Shown piece after piece: positions 26,645 to 35,289 of a DNA stretch of 64,000 bases. Position numbers and translations under genes: made by a program. This DNA is from JAFGNV01 sp964612485 (GTDB taxonomy: Bacteria; Chloroflexota; Anaerolineae; 4572-78; J111), in contig CAZTFF010000004.1 in the NCBI GenBank assembly GCA_964612485.1, positions 1 to 64,000 on the forward strand, in the 5' to 3' direction. The notes beneath the pieces were generated by a model. The model ran no database searches and was not told the DNA's origin. It saw nothing but the letters and a program-made list of their open reading frames with translations. The first letter of the stretch is position 1; the number at the start of each line of letters is the position of its first letter.

Positions 26645-27436
26645 ATGCAGTCATCACCCTCAATCCTCAATATAGGAGAACATAAAATCTTGGTGATTGG
26701 AATAATTTTTTACGCCCTATTTGGCTGGCTGGTGGGTGTGGGCATTAACCACGCCGCTGATTTTTTGCCAACACGGCAAACTATCTGGCAGCGCCCTACC
26801 TGTTTTAATTGCGGCACGTTCCGGCCCTTACCGGCGTGGAGCGTAATTCTGGCCCAGGTAAGTGGGCATCAAACCTGCCCCGGCTGCGGCCAACCCCGGC
26901 CCACGCATATCCGGTCTGTTGTCATTGAACTGCTTACGCCGGTAATTTTTGTGTTTCTCTTGCAGCGATATGGTTACACGTTTGATCTCTTCACCACCAC
27001 GCTTTACTCAAGCATTTTGCTGCTCATCACCGTTACCGATCTGGAACACCGGTTGATTTTTAACATCGTGATTCTGCCGTCGATTCTCGTGGCCCTGCTC
27101 ATATCTTTTGTTGATCCCAGCATGCCCTGGCTGGTGGCAGCGGTGGGCGGCGGCTTGGGCTTTATTTTAAGCTACATCGCCGCGCTGGCCTCGCGCGGTG
27201 GATTGGGTGGGGGTGATGTGACCTTATCGACATTTCTGGGTTTGATCCTGGGATTTCCGCATATTTTGCTAAGTTTAGGTTTTGGGGTATTCTTGGGAGG
27301 GTTCACTGCCTTTATCCTGCTGATCACCCGCCGGGTTGGATTAAAAACCTTTATTCCCTACGGCCCGTTTTTAACCATCACCGGCTGGATCATGTTGATC
27401 TGGGGTGCTGAGATTTGGCGATATTACTTTTGGTAA
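26645..27436 (+). CDS. Prepilin peptidase (A24 family)
   Basis: Inner-membrane aspartic protease that removes the leader of type IV pilin-like proteins, 263 aa. N-terminal zinc-binding-type cysteine pairs CFNCG and CPGCG in a cytoplasmic loop are followed by about seven helices. The two catalytic Asp residues are in VTDLEHRLIFN and GGGDVTLSTFLG. The N-methyltransferase region is not clearly separate. The ATG at 26645 with a GGAAG SD fits best; the upstream frame is unconserved. No pilin gene is in the window, so its substrates lie elsewhere. The acylphosphatase-like gene follows 16 bp downstream. Confidence 0.9.
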   Translation: MQSSPSILNIGEHKILVIGIIFYALFGWLVGVGINHAADFLPTRQTIWQRPTCFNCGTFRPLPAWSVILAQVSGHQTCPGCGQPRPTHIRSVVIELLTPVIFVFLLQRYGYTFDLFTTTLYSSILLLITVTDLEHRLIFNIVILPSILVALLISFVDPSMPWLVAAVGGGLGFILSYIAALASRGGLGGGDVTLSTFLGLILGFPHILLSLGFGVFLGGFTAFILLITRRVGLKTFIPYGPFLTITGWIMLIWGAEIWRYYFW

Positions 27437-27452
27437 CAAGGACGTAAAATCA

Positions 27453-27731
27453 ATGAAACAAACACGCATGCGTATTTTAATCGAAGGCCGTTTGCAGGCG
27501 ATGAACTTTCGCTTTCAAACCCAAAAACAGGCCCAGAACTTAGGGCTGACCGGCTTTATCCGCACCCTCTCCGATGGACGCATCGAAATTGAAGCCCAGG
27601 GCGACCAGGACCAGGTTGAAAAACTGCTGGCCTGGTGCCAGGAAGAACCTCACAGCAGCCAGATCAAAAGTATTCTTTACCGCTTTGAACAAAACGTCAA
27701 CGAGCGTTATTCTGATTTTAGCGTGCGGTAA
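27453..27731 (+). CDS. Acylphosphatase-like protein with Thr in place of catalytic Asn
   Basis: A 92-aa alpha/beta sandwich of the acylphosphatase family, which hydrolyses acyl phosphates. The phosphate loop is degenerate (GRLQAMNFRF instead of GRVQGVGFR) but keeps the Arg; the catalytic Asn of the GWVRN motif is Thr (GFIRTLSDG). Either activity is reduced or the protein has another role. The ATG at 27453 starts MKQTRMRILIEG; the upstream frame overlaps the peptidase. It ends just before a terminator. Confidence 0.8.
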   Translation: MKQTRMRILIEGRLQAMNFRFQTQKQAQNLGLTGFIRTLSDGRIEIEAQGDQDQVEKLLAWCQEEPHSSQIKSILYRFEQNVNERYSDFSVR

Positions 27732-27770
27732 ATAAGCAAAGTTTTTTGACCTCAGTTTTTTTGTCAAAGG

Positions 27771-27796
27771 CCCGGCCTGTAAAGCCGGGTTTTTTA
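27771..27796 (+). terminator. Rho-independent terminator
   Basis: CCCGGC (27771-27776) and GCCGGG (27784-27789) with a 7-nt loop, followed by TTTTTT. A second small stem (TTTGAC/GTCAAA) lies just upstream. It ends the prepilin peptidase-acylphosphatase transcript. Confidence 0.85.
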
Positions 27797-27849
27797 TTAC
27801 AAGCCAGACATATCATCGACATAAATGAAGGTGATAAAACTTTCTTTCG

Positions 27850-27855
27850 TATAAT
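27850..27855 (+). promoter_or_regulatory. -10 element of the LysM/propeller gene
   Basis: Perfect TATAAT about 45 bp before the ATG at 27901. I find no convincing -35. Confidence 0.4.
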
Positions 27856-27900
27856 ATGGTTTAGTGGGAACAACTCTAGTAATAAAATTAGGAGGAAAGA

Positions 27901-29220
27901 ATGATGAACCTGAAGATCAATCTGCCAAAAATTATGTTGATTTGTGCGCTTGGGTTTCTGGCCTTAACCCTGCCGGTTCAGGCGCAGGAAAATCAGGGCC
28001 AATCTTATGTGATCCAACTCAACGACTCGCTGTGGAAATTGGCCGAGAAATATTTGGGCGATGGCAATTTGTATCCGGCTATTGTGGCGGCCACCGCCGT
28101 TCAGGCCGGGGTTGATGCCTCGATCAATCCTATTGCCGATCCCAATCTGGTCCAGCCCGGCCAAAAAATCTGGATTCCGGCGGCAGAGATGTTGCCCGCC
28201 GTGGAAACGGCAGGCGAAACCGTTTCTCAACCGGCAGCCGCCGCAGATTCCTCACCCACCACGGTCTCGCCAAACGCGCCCGCCGGCCAGATTGTGTTTA
28301 GTTTTTGGAACCGGAGTCCTGATCGCTGCACTTACGAGATCAACGTTATCAATGTGGCCGATTGCTGGCAGGGGGCCGAGCAATGCCAGGCCAGCCGCCG
28401 CATTATCCCGCTCAACAATATCAGCGAACCCGCTCTCTCGCCCGACGGCACGCAGGTGGCCTTTCGCAGTTGGGGCAGTCCCCCGGATGACAGCCCCTTT
28501 GCCGGCTGCGCCGAGGCGCACCCCTACCGCCAGTTGGGGCGCAGCACCCTGGACGGCACCAACTATGTGAGCCTGAGCAACTTTTGGGAAGACGGCCATC
28601 CCGATTGGTCGCCGGACGGTAATCGCTTGCTTTTTGACAGCGACCGTAACCCCGACGAGATTATTCGCATTTTTGCGACCAGCGCAGATGGGATGCGGGA
28701 GGAAGATTTGCGGATTGCCGGGCAGCAGCCTTCGTGGGCGCCGGATAACCAGCGCTTTGTGTATCGCGGCTGCGACCTCACCGGCAACCGCTGCGGCTTG
28801 TGGCTGGCCAATGCTGCGGAAGTTCCCGGTTGGGATACCGGGAAAAATATGATCGGCCCGGTGATTGAAGAATCGCAAGCAGCGCATCCAGACTGGTCGC
28901 CCACTGCCGGGCAAATTGTGTACCAGAGTCCGGCCAGCGGCAGTTGGGACCTCTACCTTATCAATGTCGATGGCAGCGACCGGCGTCAACTAACCACCGG
29001 CCCCGGGCTGGAAGGATTGCCCCACTGGTCGCCCGACGGCCAATGGATTGCGTATGTCTCCTTTGACGGCCAAAATTGGAGTTTGCGCGTGATCGATGCG
29101 ACGGGAGCCAATGACCGCCTGCTCTTTACCTACGACGGCGGCATTTACGCCCTGCCCCAAGCCGGCGACCCCTACGGCAGCCGCGATTGGCAGGACGAAC
29201 AGATTTCGTGGGAGCAATAA
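27901..29220 (+). CDS. Exported LysM-like and TolB-type beta-propeller protein
   Basis: 439 aa. Signal peptide (about 1-29), LysM-like module (about 35-95, YVIQLNDSLWKLAEKYLGDG ... VQPGQKIWIPA), Ala/Ser/Pro linker, then repeated PD40/WD40-like propeller blades of the TolB type (DGTQVAFRSWG, HPDWSPDGNRLLFDSDR, HPDWSPTAGQIVYQSP, LPHWSPDGQWIAYVS). LysM suggests attachment to cell-wall glycans; the propeller is a likely protein- or sugar-binding platform. SD AGGAGG precedes the ATG. It stands alone between a terminator and an intergenic palindrome. Confidence 0.88.
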   Translation: MMNLKINLPKIMLICALGFLALTLPVQAQENQGQSYVIQLNDSLWKLAEKYLGDGNLYPAIVAATAVQAGVDASINPIADPNLVQPGQKIWIPAAEMLPAVETAGETVSQPAAAADSSPTTVSPNAPAGQIVFSFWNRSPDRCTYEINVINVADCWQGAEQCQASRRIIPLNNISEPALSPDGTQVAFRSWGSPPDDSPFAGCAEAHPYRQLGRSTLDGTNYVSLSNFWEDGHPDWSPDGNRLLFDSDRNPDEIIRIFATSADGMREEDLRIAGQQPSWAPDNQRFVYRGCDLTGNRCGLWLANAAEVPGWDTGKNMIGPVIEESQAAHPDWSPTAGQIVYQSPASGSWDLYLINVDGSDRRQLTTGPGLEGLPHWSPDGQWIAYVSFDGQNWSLRVIDATGANDRLLFTYDGGIYALPQAGDPYGSRDWQDEQISWEQ

Positions 29221-29223
29221 ACA

Positions 29224-29289
29224 CGGACGACCGACGACAGACCACCGATGACCGATGACTGGAATTATCCGTCGGTGGTCGGTCGTCCG
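29224..29289. repeat. Intergenic palindrome of GACCGACGACC words
   Basis: Left arm 29224-29255 and right arm 29271-29289 built from near-repeats of GACGACCGACGAC and its complement GTCGGTGGTCGGTCGTC. The same word family is present at 45324-45421 and 49244-49290. It sits between two convergent genes. Confidence 0.8.
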
Positions 29290-29307
29290 CGGGTCGGTGG
29301 TCAAGCT

Positions 29308-31113
29308 TCACCGCCGCGTCATCCCCCATAAAAACACCAGGCCGGCCAGGAGCATCACGCCGCTGCCGATCAGGGTTTCGTCATCATCAACAAATAACTT
29401 GTTGCCCACCACCAACACGCCCACCGACACCACAATCCACACCAGCCGGTTGATGGCGCGCTCTACGCCCTGAAGAAACCTGCGCGTATCCGGGGCCAGA
29501 GAAGCCTGCACGGTCAGGTTGCCGCGCTGCGTTTGAGTTAACACATCGTCGAGCTGGGTGGGTAATTTAAATGCAAACTGGCCGAATTTGATCAATTCCT
29601 GCGCCCAGCCCTGCCAATCCTGCTGAAACTGTTCGCTGGCGAGCTGCTCGGCAAAGGGAATGGTTTCGGCCCACGGGTCAAATTCGGGATCAAGGTTGGT
29701 GGCCATGCCGGAGAGGATGCCGATAGCGCGCATAATGAACAGCATATCCGCCGGAAACTGGAACGGGGCCTCATAGACAATGTCTCGGTACTCGCTGATA
29801 AAATATTGCATCTCGCTGGCAGCCATATCTTTCACCTGGCCCATGCGCACGCCCCACAAGCGCTGAAACATATCGGCGGTGGCTTCTTCCAGGCGTTTCA
29901 AATCGGCGCCGGGCAGCAGAATCCCGGCATCGGCATAAGCCTGCACCACCCGGTGCGCATCCTTGGTACCCACGCCAATGGCATATTCCTTCAAATTGGC
30001 CCGCAGCCGTTCGGGAATTACGGCCACCATGCCAAAATCAACAAACGCAATCTGGAAGGAACGCCCTTCTTTGTGAGGTGCCGGATCGTTGGGGTGAAAC
30101 GTGGTCACGCCGGCGTCTCGTTCATCGGGCGTGGGCAGCGGTTTGACAAAAACATTGCCGGGATGGGGATCAACATGGACAAAGTTGGTTTCAAAAATTT
30201 GCTGTAAATAAATATCGTAAAACTTTTTAGCAACTTCATCACGCTGAATGCCCGCTGCTTCAATGCCCGGCAGGTCGTCAATTTTGATGTAGCCCACATT
30301 TTCCAGCGTTAAGGTGCGGGCGGCGCTGTAATTCCAGTAAATTTTGGGGATGTACACCTGAGGATTATCGGCAAAATCCTCGGCAAAGCGTTCGGCGTTT
30401 TTACCTTCGGCCTTAAAATCCAGCTCGTTGCGGGTGATGTTGGAAAATTCGCGGGCCAGCCAATCCAGATCAACCCGGTTGCTGATGCGTTTGTAGAATT
30501 TGAGCCAGCGTAAGGCCAGGGAAATGGCTGCCAGATCGGTTTCCACCAATACATCGATGCCGGGCCGCAGCACTTTGACCACCACCTCTTCGCCGGAAGC
30601 CAGCCGGGCCAGATGCGCCTGGGCCAGCGAAGCCGCGCCCAGCGGTCTTGCGGAAAACGTTTCAAAAATTTCCGACACGGGCCGGCCAAAGTCCTCTTCA
30701 ACCTGGGCCACAATGTTTTCGTAACTGTCTGCCGGTACCTCATCGCGCAGGCCGGCCAACTCGCGCGTCACTTCAACCGGCAGCACATCCACCCGAATGC
30801 TGAGAAACTGGCCCAGTTTGATCAAAACACCGCCCATCTCCAATGCCAATTCGCGGTATTGCCGGGCAATTTTCTGCCAGCGGGTCAGCGGCTCGGTGCG
30901 GAACCAGCGCAGGATTGGCCGGTTGAGTACAATGTCCCACCAGATCACGTGAGCAAAGGCTTTGATAAAAAACCAGCGCACCTGCCGGTAGCGCTTTAAA
31001 TCAATCTTAGAACGATCTATCTTTTCGCCGGAGGGTTCAAGCGCATGGCTCAATTGGCGCTGCAAATCTTGCTGAATTTCTTCGGCGGTACGTTGACGGT
31101 GTTGTTCGGCCAC
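29308..31113 (-). CDS. UbiB/ABC1-family atypical protein kinase
   Basis: 601 aa, ABC1/UbiB/AarF family, ATPases of the protein-kinase-like fold associated with isoprenoid quinone synthesis. The signature KxGQ motif is seen as LIKLGQFLSIR (about residues 93-103), the Ala-rich loop as ASLAQAHLARL, the catalytic loop as VHVDPHPGNVFV and the metal site as VDFGMVAVIP. Two hydrophobic helices at the very C-terminus suggest membrane attachment. The start is GTG with AAGGTGAT upstream. It is convergent with the propeller gene and alone on its strand; no ubiquinone or menaquinone gene is adjacent. Confidence 0.92.
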   Translation of the reverse strand: MAEQHRQRTAEEIQQDLQRQLSHALEPSGEKIDRSKIDLKRYRQVRWFFIKAFAHVIWWDIVLNRPILRWFRTEPLTRWQKIARQYRELALEMGGVLIKLGQFLSIRVDVLPVEVTRELAGLRDEVPADSYENIVAQVEEDFGRPVSEIFETFSARPLGAASLAQAHLARLASGEEVVVKVLRPGIDVLVETDLAAISLALRWLKFYKRISNRVDLDWLAREFSNITRNELDFKAEGKNAERFAEDFADNPQVYIPKIYWNYSAARTLTLENVGYIKIDDLPGIEAAGIQRDEVAKKFYDIYLQQIFETNFVHVDPHPGNVFVKPLPTPDERDAGVTTFHPNDPAPHKEGRSFQIAFVDFGMVAVIPERLRANLKEYAIGVGTKDAHRVVQAYADAGILLPGADLKRLEEATADMFQRLWGVRMGQVKDMAASEMQYFISEYRDIVYEAPFQFPADMLFIMRAIGILSGMATNLDPEFDPWAETIPFAEQLASEQFQQDWQGWAQELIKFGQFAFKLPTQLDDVLTQTQRGNLTVQASLAPDTRRFLQGVERAINRLVWIVVSVGVLVVGNKLFVDDDETLIGSGVMLLAGLVFLWGMTRR

Positions 31114-31180
31114 GGGGAATTATCACCTTTTGTAGGATCGTTAACAATTATAGTGAATTTGGGGTTAGACCACAAAGTTA

Positions 31181-31189
31181 TGGTATAAT
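31181..31189 (+). promoter_or_regulatory. Extended -10 promoter element of sppA
   Basis: TGGTATAAT, about 140 bp upstream of the sppA start; no strong -35. A word string of the AGCAGGGTAAC family (31219-31253) lies between it and the gene. Confidence 0.5.
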
Positions 31190-31218
31190 TCAGGATGTAA
31201 AGCTACGAGGAGCAAAAT

Positions 31219-31253
31219 GGTAAGGTAGCAAAGTGGCAGGGTAACAAAATGGA
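31219..31253. repeat. Single-arm copy of AGCAGGGTAAC-type words
   Basis: Words GGTAGCAAAGTGGCAGGGTA and GTAACAAAATGG resemble the palindrome arms at 22858-22924, but no complementary arm is present here. Possibly a half or decayed element. Confidence 0.5.
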
Positions 31254-31330
31254 AAGTGGAATGGATAGCCGGCGAGTTTTTTTGGCTTGATGCGCTTTGC
31301 GGCACTTAATCTTTTTAAGGAGAAATTTGG

Positions 31331-32287
31331 ATGAAGAGGAAAGTTTGGTATTGGATCATTGGTCTGACGCTGGTGGGGCTGCTGGTTTGTGGCAGCTTTG
31401 TGGGGCTAGGCTTGCTGGCGGCCAGTATGAACCCGGATGTGTCGTCCGGTCCCGCTTTTGGCGATGCCGTGGCGATTGTGCGCGTTGAGGGTACAATTTT
31501 ACCCGGCGAGCCGCCGCCTCCGGGCCTGTTTGCCAGCGTTTCTATCGGCGCTTACAGCCAGCGCATCATTGATAATCTCAAAACGGCTAACGAAAATAAC
31601 AGCATTAAGGCCATTGTGCTGCTGGTTGATAGTCCGGGCGGCAGCTCTTTTGCGTCGGATGAAATTGCGCTGCAAATTCAACAACTGGACAAACCCATCA
31701 TCACCGCGATGGGCAGTCTGGCCGCGTCCGGCGGTTATTACATTGCCGCCCCCACCGATGAAATTTGGGCCAGCCCGCACACGTTGACATGCTCTATCGG
31801 CGTCATCAGCCAATTTTTAAACCTGGCCGAATTTGGCGAAGAGTACGGCATCACCACCATCACCATCACCAGCGGCGAGTTCAAGGATACCGGTAATCCC
31901 TTCCGCAATTTCACGGAGGAAGAAGAAGCTTTGTGGCAGGAAATTGTTGATGAGATACACAGCGAATTTGTAACCGTAGTGGCCGAAGGCCGGGACATGA
32001 GCGAAGATAGTATTCGTGAAATTGCCGATGGTCGCATCTGTACTGGCGGCCAGGCTCAGGAGTTGGGGTTGGTGGACGAACTGGGTTACTTACCCGACGT
32101 GATTGACCGCGCCGCCGAGTTGGGCGGCATTGAGGGCGAGCCGCGCATTATTGAGTACGATTTCACCCCCGGTTTCTGGGAATCGCTGGGGGCCACGTTC
32201 TATCGCCCCGGCCCGGTTGACCAGTTGCGGCAGGTGCTCAATTATCATCCGGGGTCGCCGTTGATGTATTTGTACACCGGGCCGTAA
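31331..32287 (+). CDS. sppA: Signal peptide peptidase SppA (S49)
   Basis: A 318-aa membrane-anchored serine protease that degrades cleaved signal peptides. One N-terminal transmembrane helix (about 5-30) is followed by a single S49 domain, the short SppA type of Gram-positive bacteria. The Ser nucleophile is in SLAASGGYYIAAP and the general base Lys in ITSGEFKDTGNPFR. SD AAGGAG 7 nt before the ATG. It is a single gene bounded by repeats. Confidence 0.93.
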   Translation: MKRKVWYWIIGLTLVGLLVCGSFVGLGLLAASMNPDVSSGPAFGDAVAIVRVEGTILPGEPPPPGLFASVSIGAYSQRIIDNLKTANENNSIKAIVLLVDSPGGSSFASDEIALQIQQLDKPIITAMGSLAASGGYYIAAPTDEIWASPHTLTCSIGVISQFLNLAEFGEEYGITTITITSGEFKDTGNPFRNFTEEEEALWQEIVDEIHSEFVTVVAEGRDMSEDSIREIADGRICTGGQAQELGLVDELGYLPDVIDRAAELGGIEGEPRIIEYDFTPGFWESLGATFYRPGPVDQLRQVLNYHPGSPLMYLYTGP

Positions 32288-32369
32288 CGTAAATTTGCAG
32301 AGCCTTATGGCGTTGAAACTTTAGTTCGATTTATTCAACACCTAACCTGGCATAGCCAGAGCCAAGTAG

Positions 32370-32466
32370 GAACACAGAGATACATGAGGTACCACCGAGA
32401 CGCACTGAGAATTTTTTAATTTTATTACTCTGCGTAACTCTGTGTCTTCTCTGGAATACTCCGTGT
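32370..32466. repeat. Intergenic palindrome of ACACAGAG words
   Basis: The left half is made of ACACAGAGATACATGAGG-like words and the right half of CTCTGTGTCTTCTCTGG-like complements, around an AT-rich centre. Imperfect but extended over about 95 bp. It occupies most of the gap between sppA and the phosphorylase gene. Confidence 0.65.
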
Positions 32467-32551
32467 AACATTTTCTTGTTTGGTGTACCTTACTGTTAAG
32501 GTACTATTGAAGTCGTTCAATCATTCCAATAAAAACCAGGAGAGTGCAACG

Positions 32552-33856
32552 ATGCACGCCGTAGACATTATCGCCAAAAAACGTGATGGGCTGGAACTGA
32601 CCAGCGACGAAATCAAATTTTTCATCGACGGCTACACCAACGGCGACATTGCCGATTACCAGGCCAGCGCGTGGTGTATGGCTGTGCTGCTCAACGGCAT
32701 GACCGAGGCCGAAGCTACCGCTACCACCCTCCATATGGCCCACTCCGGCGATATGCTGGACCTGCACGCCATTGCCCCGTTTGTGGTAGACAAACACTCC
32801 ACCGGCGGCGTGGGTGATAAAACCACCTTGGTGGTGGCGCCTCTGGTGGCCTGCCACGGCCTGCCGGTGGGAAAAATGAGCGGGCGCGGGCTGGGTTTTT
32901 CCGGCGGCACGGTGGATAAGCTGGAAAGTATTTCCGGCTTCAACCCCAGCCTCACCACCGAGCAGTTTATGGAACTGCTGGCCCAACACGGCATTGTGGT
33001 ATCCGGCCAGAGCGCCGACCTGGCCCCGGCAGACGGCAAATTTTACGCCCTGCGGGATGTGACCGCCACGGTAGAAAGCCTGCCGCTCATCGCCGGCAGC
33101 ATTATGAGCAAAAAAATCGCCTCCGGAGCGGATGCCATTGTGCTGGATGTCAAAGTGGGCAAAGGCGCGTTCATGAAAACTGTGGAAGAGGCCGAAGCAT
33201 TGGCTGAATTGATGGTAAAAATTGGACAGGGCGTGGGCCGGTGCGTGGCCGCGGTATTATCAGATATGAACCAGCCGCTGGGCCGGGCGGTGGGCAATGC
33301 CCTGGAAGTCCGCGAAGCCATTGACACGCTGCACGGCGGCGGCCCGGCTGATTTCCGCGAGCACTGTCTGACGGTGGGCGGTAAAATGGTAGAGTTGGCC
33401 GGGAAGGTATCCGATCTGGAAGGCGGGCAGCAATTGCTGGCCGAATCCTTAGACAGCGGCGAAGCGTGGGCCAAATTTGTAGAATGGATCAGCGCCCAGG
33501 GAGGCGACCGCCGTCAGGTGGAAAATCCTGATTTACTGCCCACGGCATCGTTGGTTGAAACCGTCGAAGCGCCGCAAGCCGGTTATGTGGCCGGAATTGA
33601 TGCGGCGGAAGTGGGCAAAACCGGCGTAGCCTTGGGCGGCGGTCGGCAAAAAAAGGATGATCCCATTGATCACAGCGTTGGTATTATCTGCCACGCGAAA
33701 GTTGGCGCATCGTTAAACACCGGCGACCCACTGTTCACTCTTCACGCCAACGCATCAGACAAACTGGCTGCGGCTCAAGAGCGGTTGCTGGCTGCCGTTA
33801 CCTGGAGTAAAACTCCGGTAGATGTACCACCCCACACCTTGAAGATCATCGAGTAA
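32552..33856 (+). CDS. Pyrimidine-nucleoside / thymidine phosphorylase
   Basis: 434-aa nucleoside phosphorylase (NP-II family; deoA or pdp). It splits thymidine or uridine with phosphate into base and (deoxy)ribose-1-phosphate. The family signature SGRGLGFSGGTVDKLESISG (about 110-129) and the phosphate site DKHSTGGVGDKTTL are intact, with the C-terminal PYNP domain at about 345-430. I use the ATG at 32552 (AGGAG about 9 nt upstream; begins MHAVDIIAKKRDG as the family does). Thymidine versus broad pyrimidine specificity cannot be told here. A potassium channel gene follows 3 bp after the stop. A thymidine kinase is 6 kb away. Confidence 0.93.
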   Translation: MHAVDIIAKKRDGLELTSDEIKFFIDGYTNGDIADYQASAWCMAVLLNGMTEAEATATTLHMAHSGDMLDLHAIAPFVVDKHSTGGVGDKTTLVVAPLVACHGLPVGKMSGRGLGFSGGTVDKLESISGFNPSLTTEQFMELLAQHGIVVSGQSADLAPADGKFYALRDVTATVESLPLIAGSIMSKKIASGADAIVLDVKVGKGAFMKTVEEAEALAELMVKIGQGVGRCVAAVLSDMNQPLGRAVGNALEVREAIDTLHGGGPADFREHCLTVGGKMVELAGKVSDLEGGQQLLAESLDSGEAWAKFVEWISAQGGDRRQVENPDLLPTASLVETVEAPQAGYVAGIDAAEVGKTGVALGGGRQKKDDPIDHSVGIICHAKVGASLNTGDPLFTLHANASDKLAAAQERLLAAVTWSKTPVDVPPHTLKIIE

Positions 33857-33859
33857 CGC

Positions 33860-35079
33860 GTGTCTGTAAAAAAAATTTTTCACCGTTCAGAAAAAACTGC
33901 TAAAACCCAAACTCCTATTTTTTCACCGGGGATGGGCCAGTCACTTCAGTTTCGCCTTGTAATCGTAATTGCTATCGCCATCAGCATTCTGGTTTTTGGC
34001 ACCGGCGGCTATATGCTCATCGAAGGCTGGCCGCTGCTGGACTCTTTTTTTATGACCATCATCACCATGAGCACCATTGGTTATGGTGAAGTCCGGATTT
34101 TATCAGACTACGGGCGGATGTTTACCATTGTGCTCATCATCGTTGGGGTGGTGGTGGCTTCTTATGGGGTCACATCGATAGTGGAGCTGTTTACGTCAGA
34201 AGAATTTTTAGAACAAATTCGATATCGCAGGAGACGAAAAGCATTGGAAAAGATCAAAGACCATACCATCATTTGTGGATTTGGCCGGTTGGGCCGCAAC
34301 CTGGCCAAAGAACTTCAGACTCGTAACCGCCCTTTCATTATTATTGATATTGATGCCGAGACTGTTGAGGATTGCCGCCACCTGGGGTTTGCTTCAGTTC
34401 AGGGCAATGCCGCCGATGAACGCATTTTGAATGACGCCGGCATCGACCGCGCCCAATCATTGGTGGCTGCTGCCGACTCCGATGCCGAGAACGTATTCAT
34501 CGTGCTCAGCGCCAAAAGCATGAATCCGGATTTGGAAATCATCTCCCGCTGCAACTCCGAACATTCCGTTCCCAAATTAAAAATGGCCGGGGTCAGCACC
34601 GTTATTTCTCCGCACGCCATTGCCGGCCAACGGGTGGCNNNNNNNNNNNNNNNNNNNNNNNNNNNNNNNNNNNNNNNNNNNNNNNNNNNNNNNNNNNNNN
34701 NNNNNNNNNNNNNNNNNNNNNNNNNNNNNNNNNNNNNNTGGCCGGGGTCAGCACCGTTATTTCTCCGCACGCCATTGCCGGCCAACGGGTGGCTCAACTA
34801 TTGACCCATCCCAATGTGATGAGTTTTTTGGATGGCGTTTTGGAGTTTGGCGATCAGCAGATGAGGCTGGAAGAGTTCATCATTGGCGAGAAGTCTCCCT
34901 TGGTCGGACTCACTCTGCGTGAAGCCCGCTTGAAAGTGGCCGTATTGGCCGTCACCCACCCCAACCAGACCCTGCTCTCCCACCCCAACGCCGAAACCAA
35001 GCTGCTGCCCGGCGCCGGCATCATTGTGATGGGCATCGAGCAGGAACTCAACCAGCTGGCCGAAATCGTGAAGGGGTGA
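33860..35079 (+). CDS. Two-helix potassium channel with RCK/TrkA-N and TrkA-C domains (sequence split by an N gap)
   Basis: An MthK-like K+ channel. It has a transmembrane helix (about 35-55), pore helix and selectivity filter TIGYGE, a second helix, then an RCK N-domain (IICGFGRLGRNLAKEL; Rossmann GxGxxG) and a TrkA-C domain (about 270-350). The gene is interrupted by 100 N. Sequence on both sides of the gap is an identical 55-bp copy (34584-34638 and 34739-34793). Collapsing the gap and one copy leaves 1065 nt, exactly 355 codons, in one frame, so the gene is intact (354 aa). The GTG start is 3 bp after the phosphorylase stop. Confidence 0.9.
34639..34738. other. Assembly gap (100 N) between identical 55-bp ends
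   Basis: An artificial scaffold gap. The 55-bp duplicate on both sides is the size of a common assembly k-mer, so the contigs truly overlap and no sequence is missing. Confidence 0.95.
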
Positions 35080-35107
35080 ACCTTTTATTTTCTTCTGTTT
35101 ACACTCT

Positions 35108-35151
35108 TCTAACACTCCTCTAGTACAATTCTAACACTCCTTGGTTACAAT
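35108..35151 (+). promoter_or_regulatory. dnaK promoter region with a 12-bp direct repeat
   Basis: TCTAACACTCCT occurs at 35108-35119 and again at 35130-35141, 22 bp apart (about two helical turns), followed by a possible -10 TACAAT (35146-35151). No CIRCE palindrome is present here, unlike groESL. The repeat may be an activator or repressor site for dnaK. Confidence 0.5.
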
Positions 35152-35289
35152 AGACGCGTAATGTAACAATTTTGATAGAGTTTCATTGAGTGTGTATTTT
35201 GATTTGCGCCAAACCGGCGGCGAAATACGCCCTATCAAAAACCCCATACATACGGGTAATCAATATTCAATACCAGGAGGTAAGTAAAA

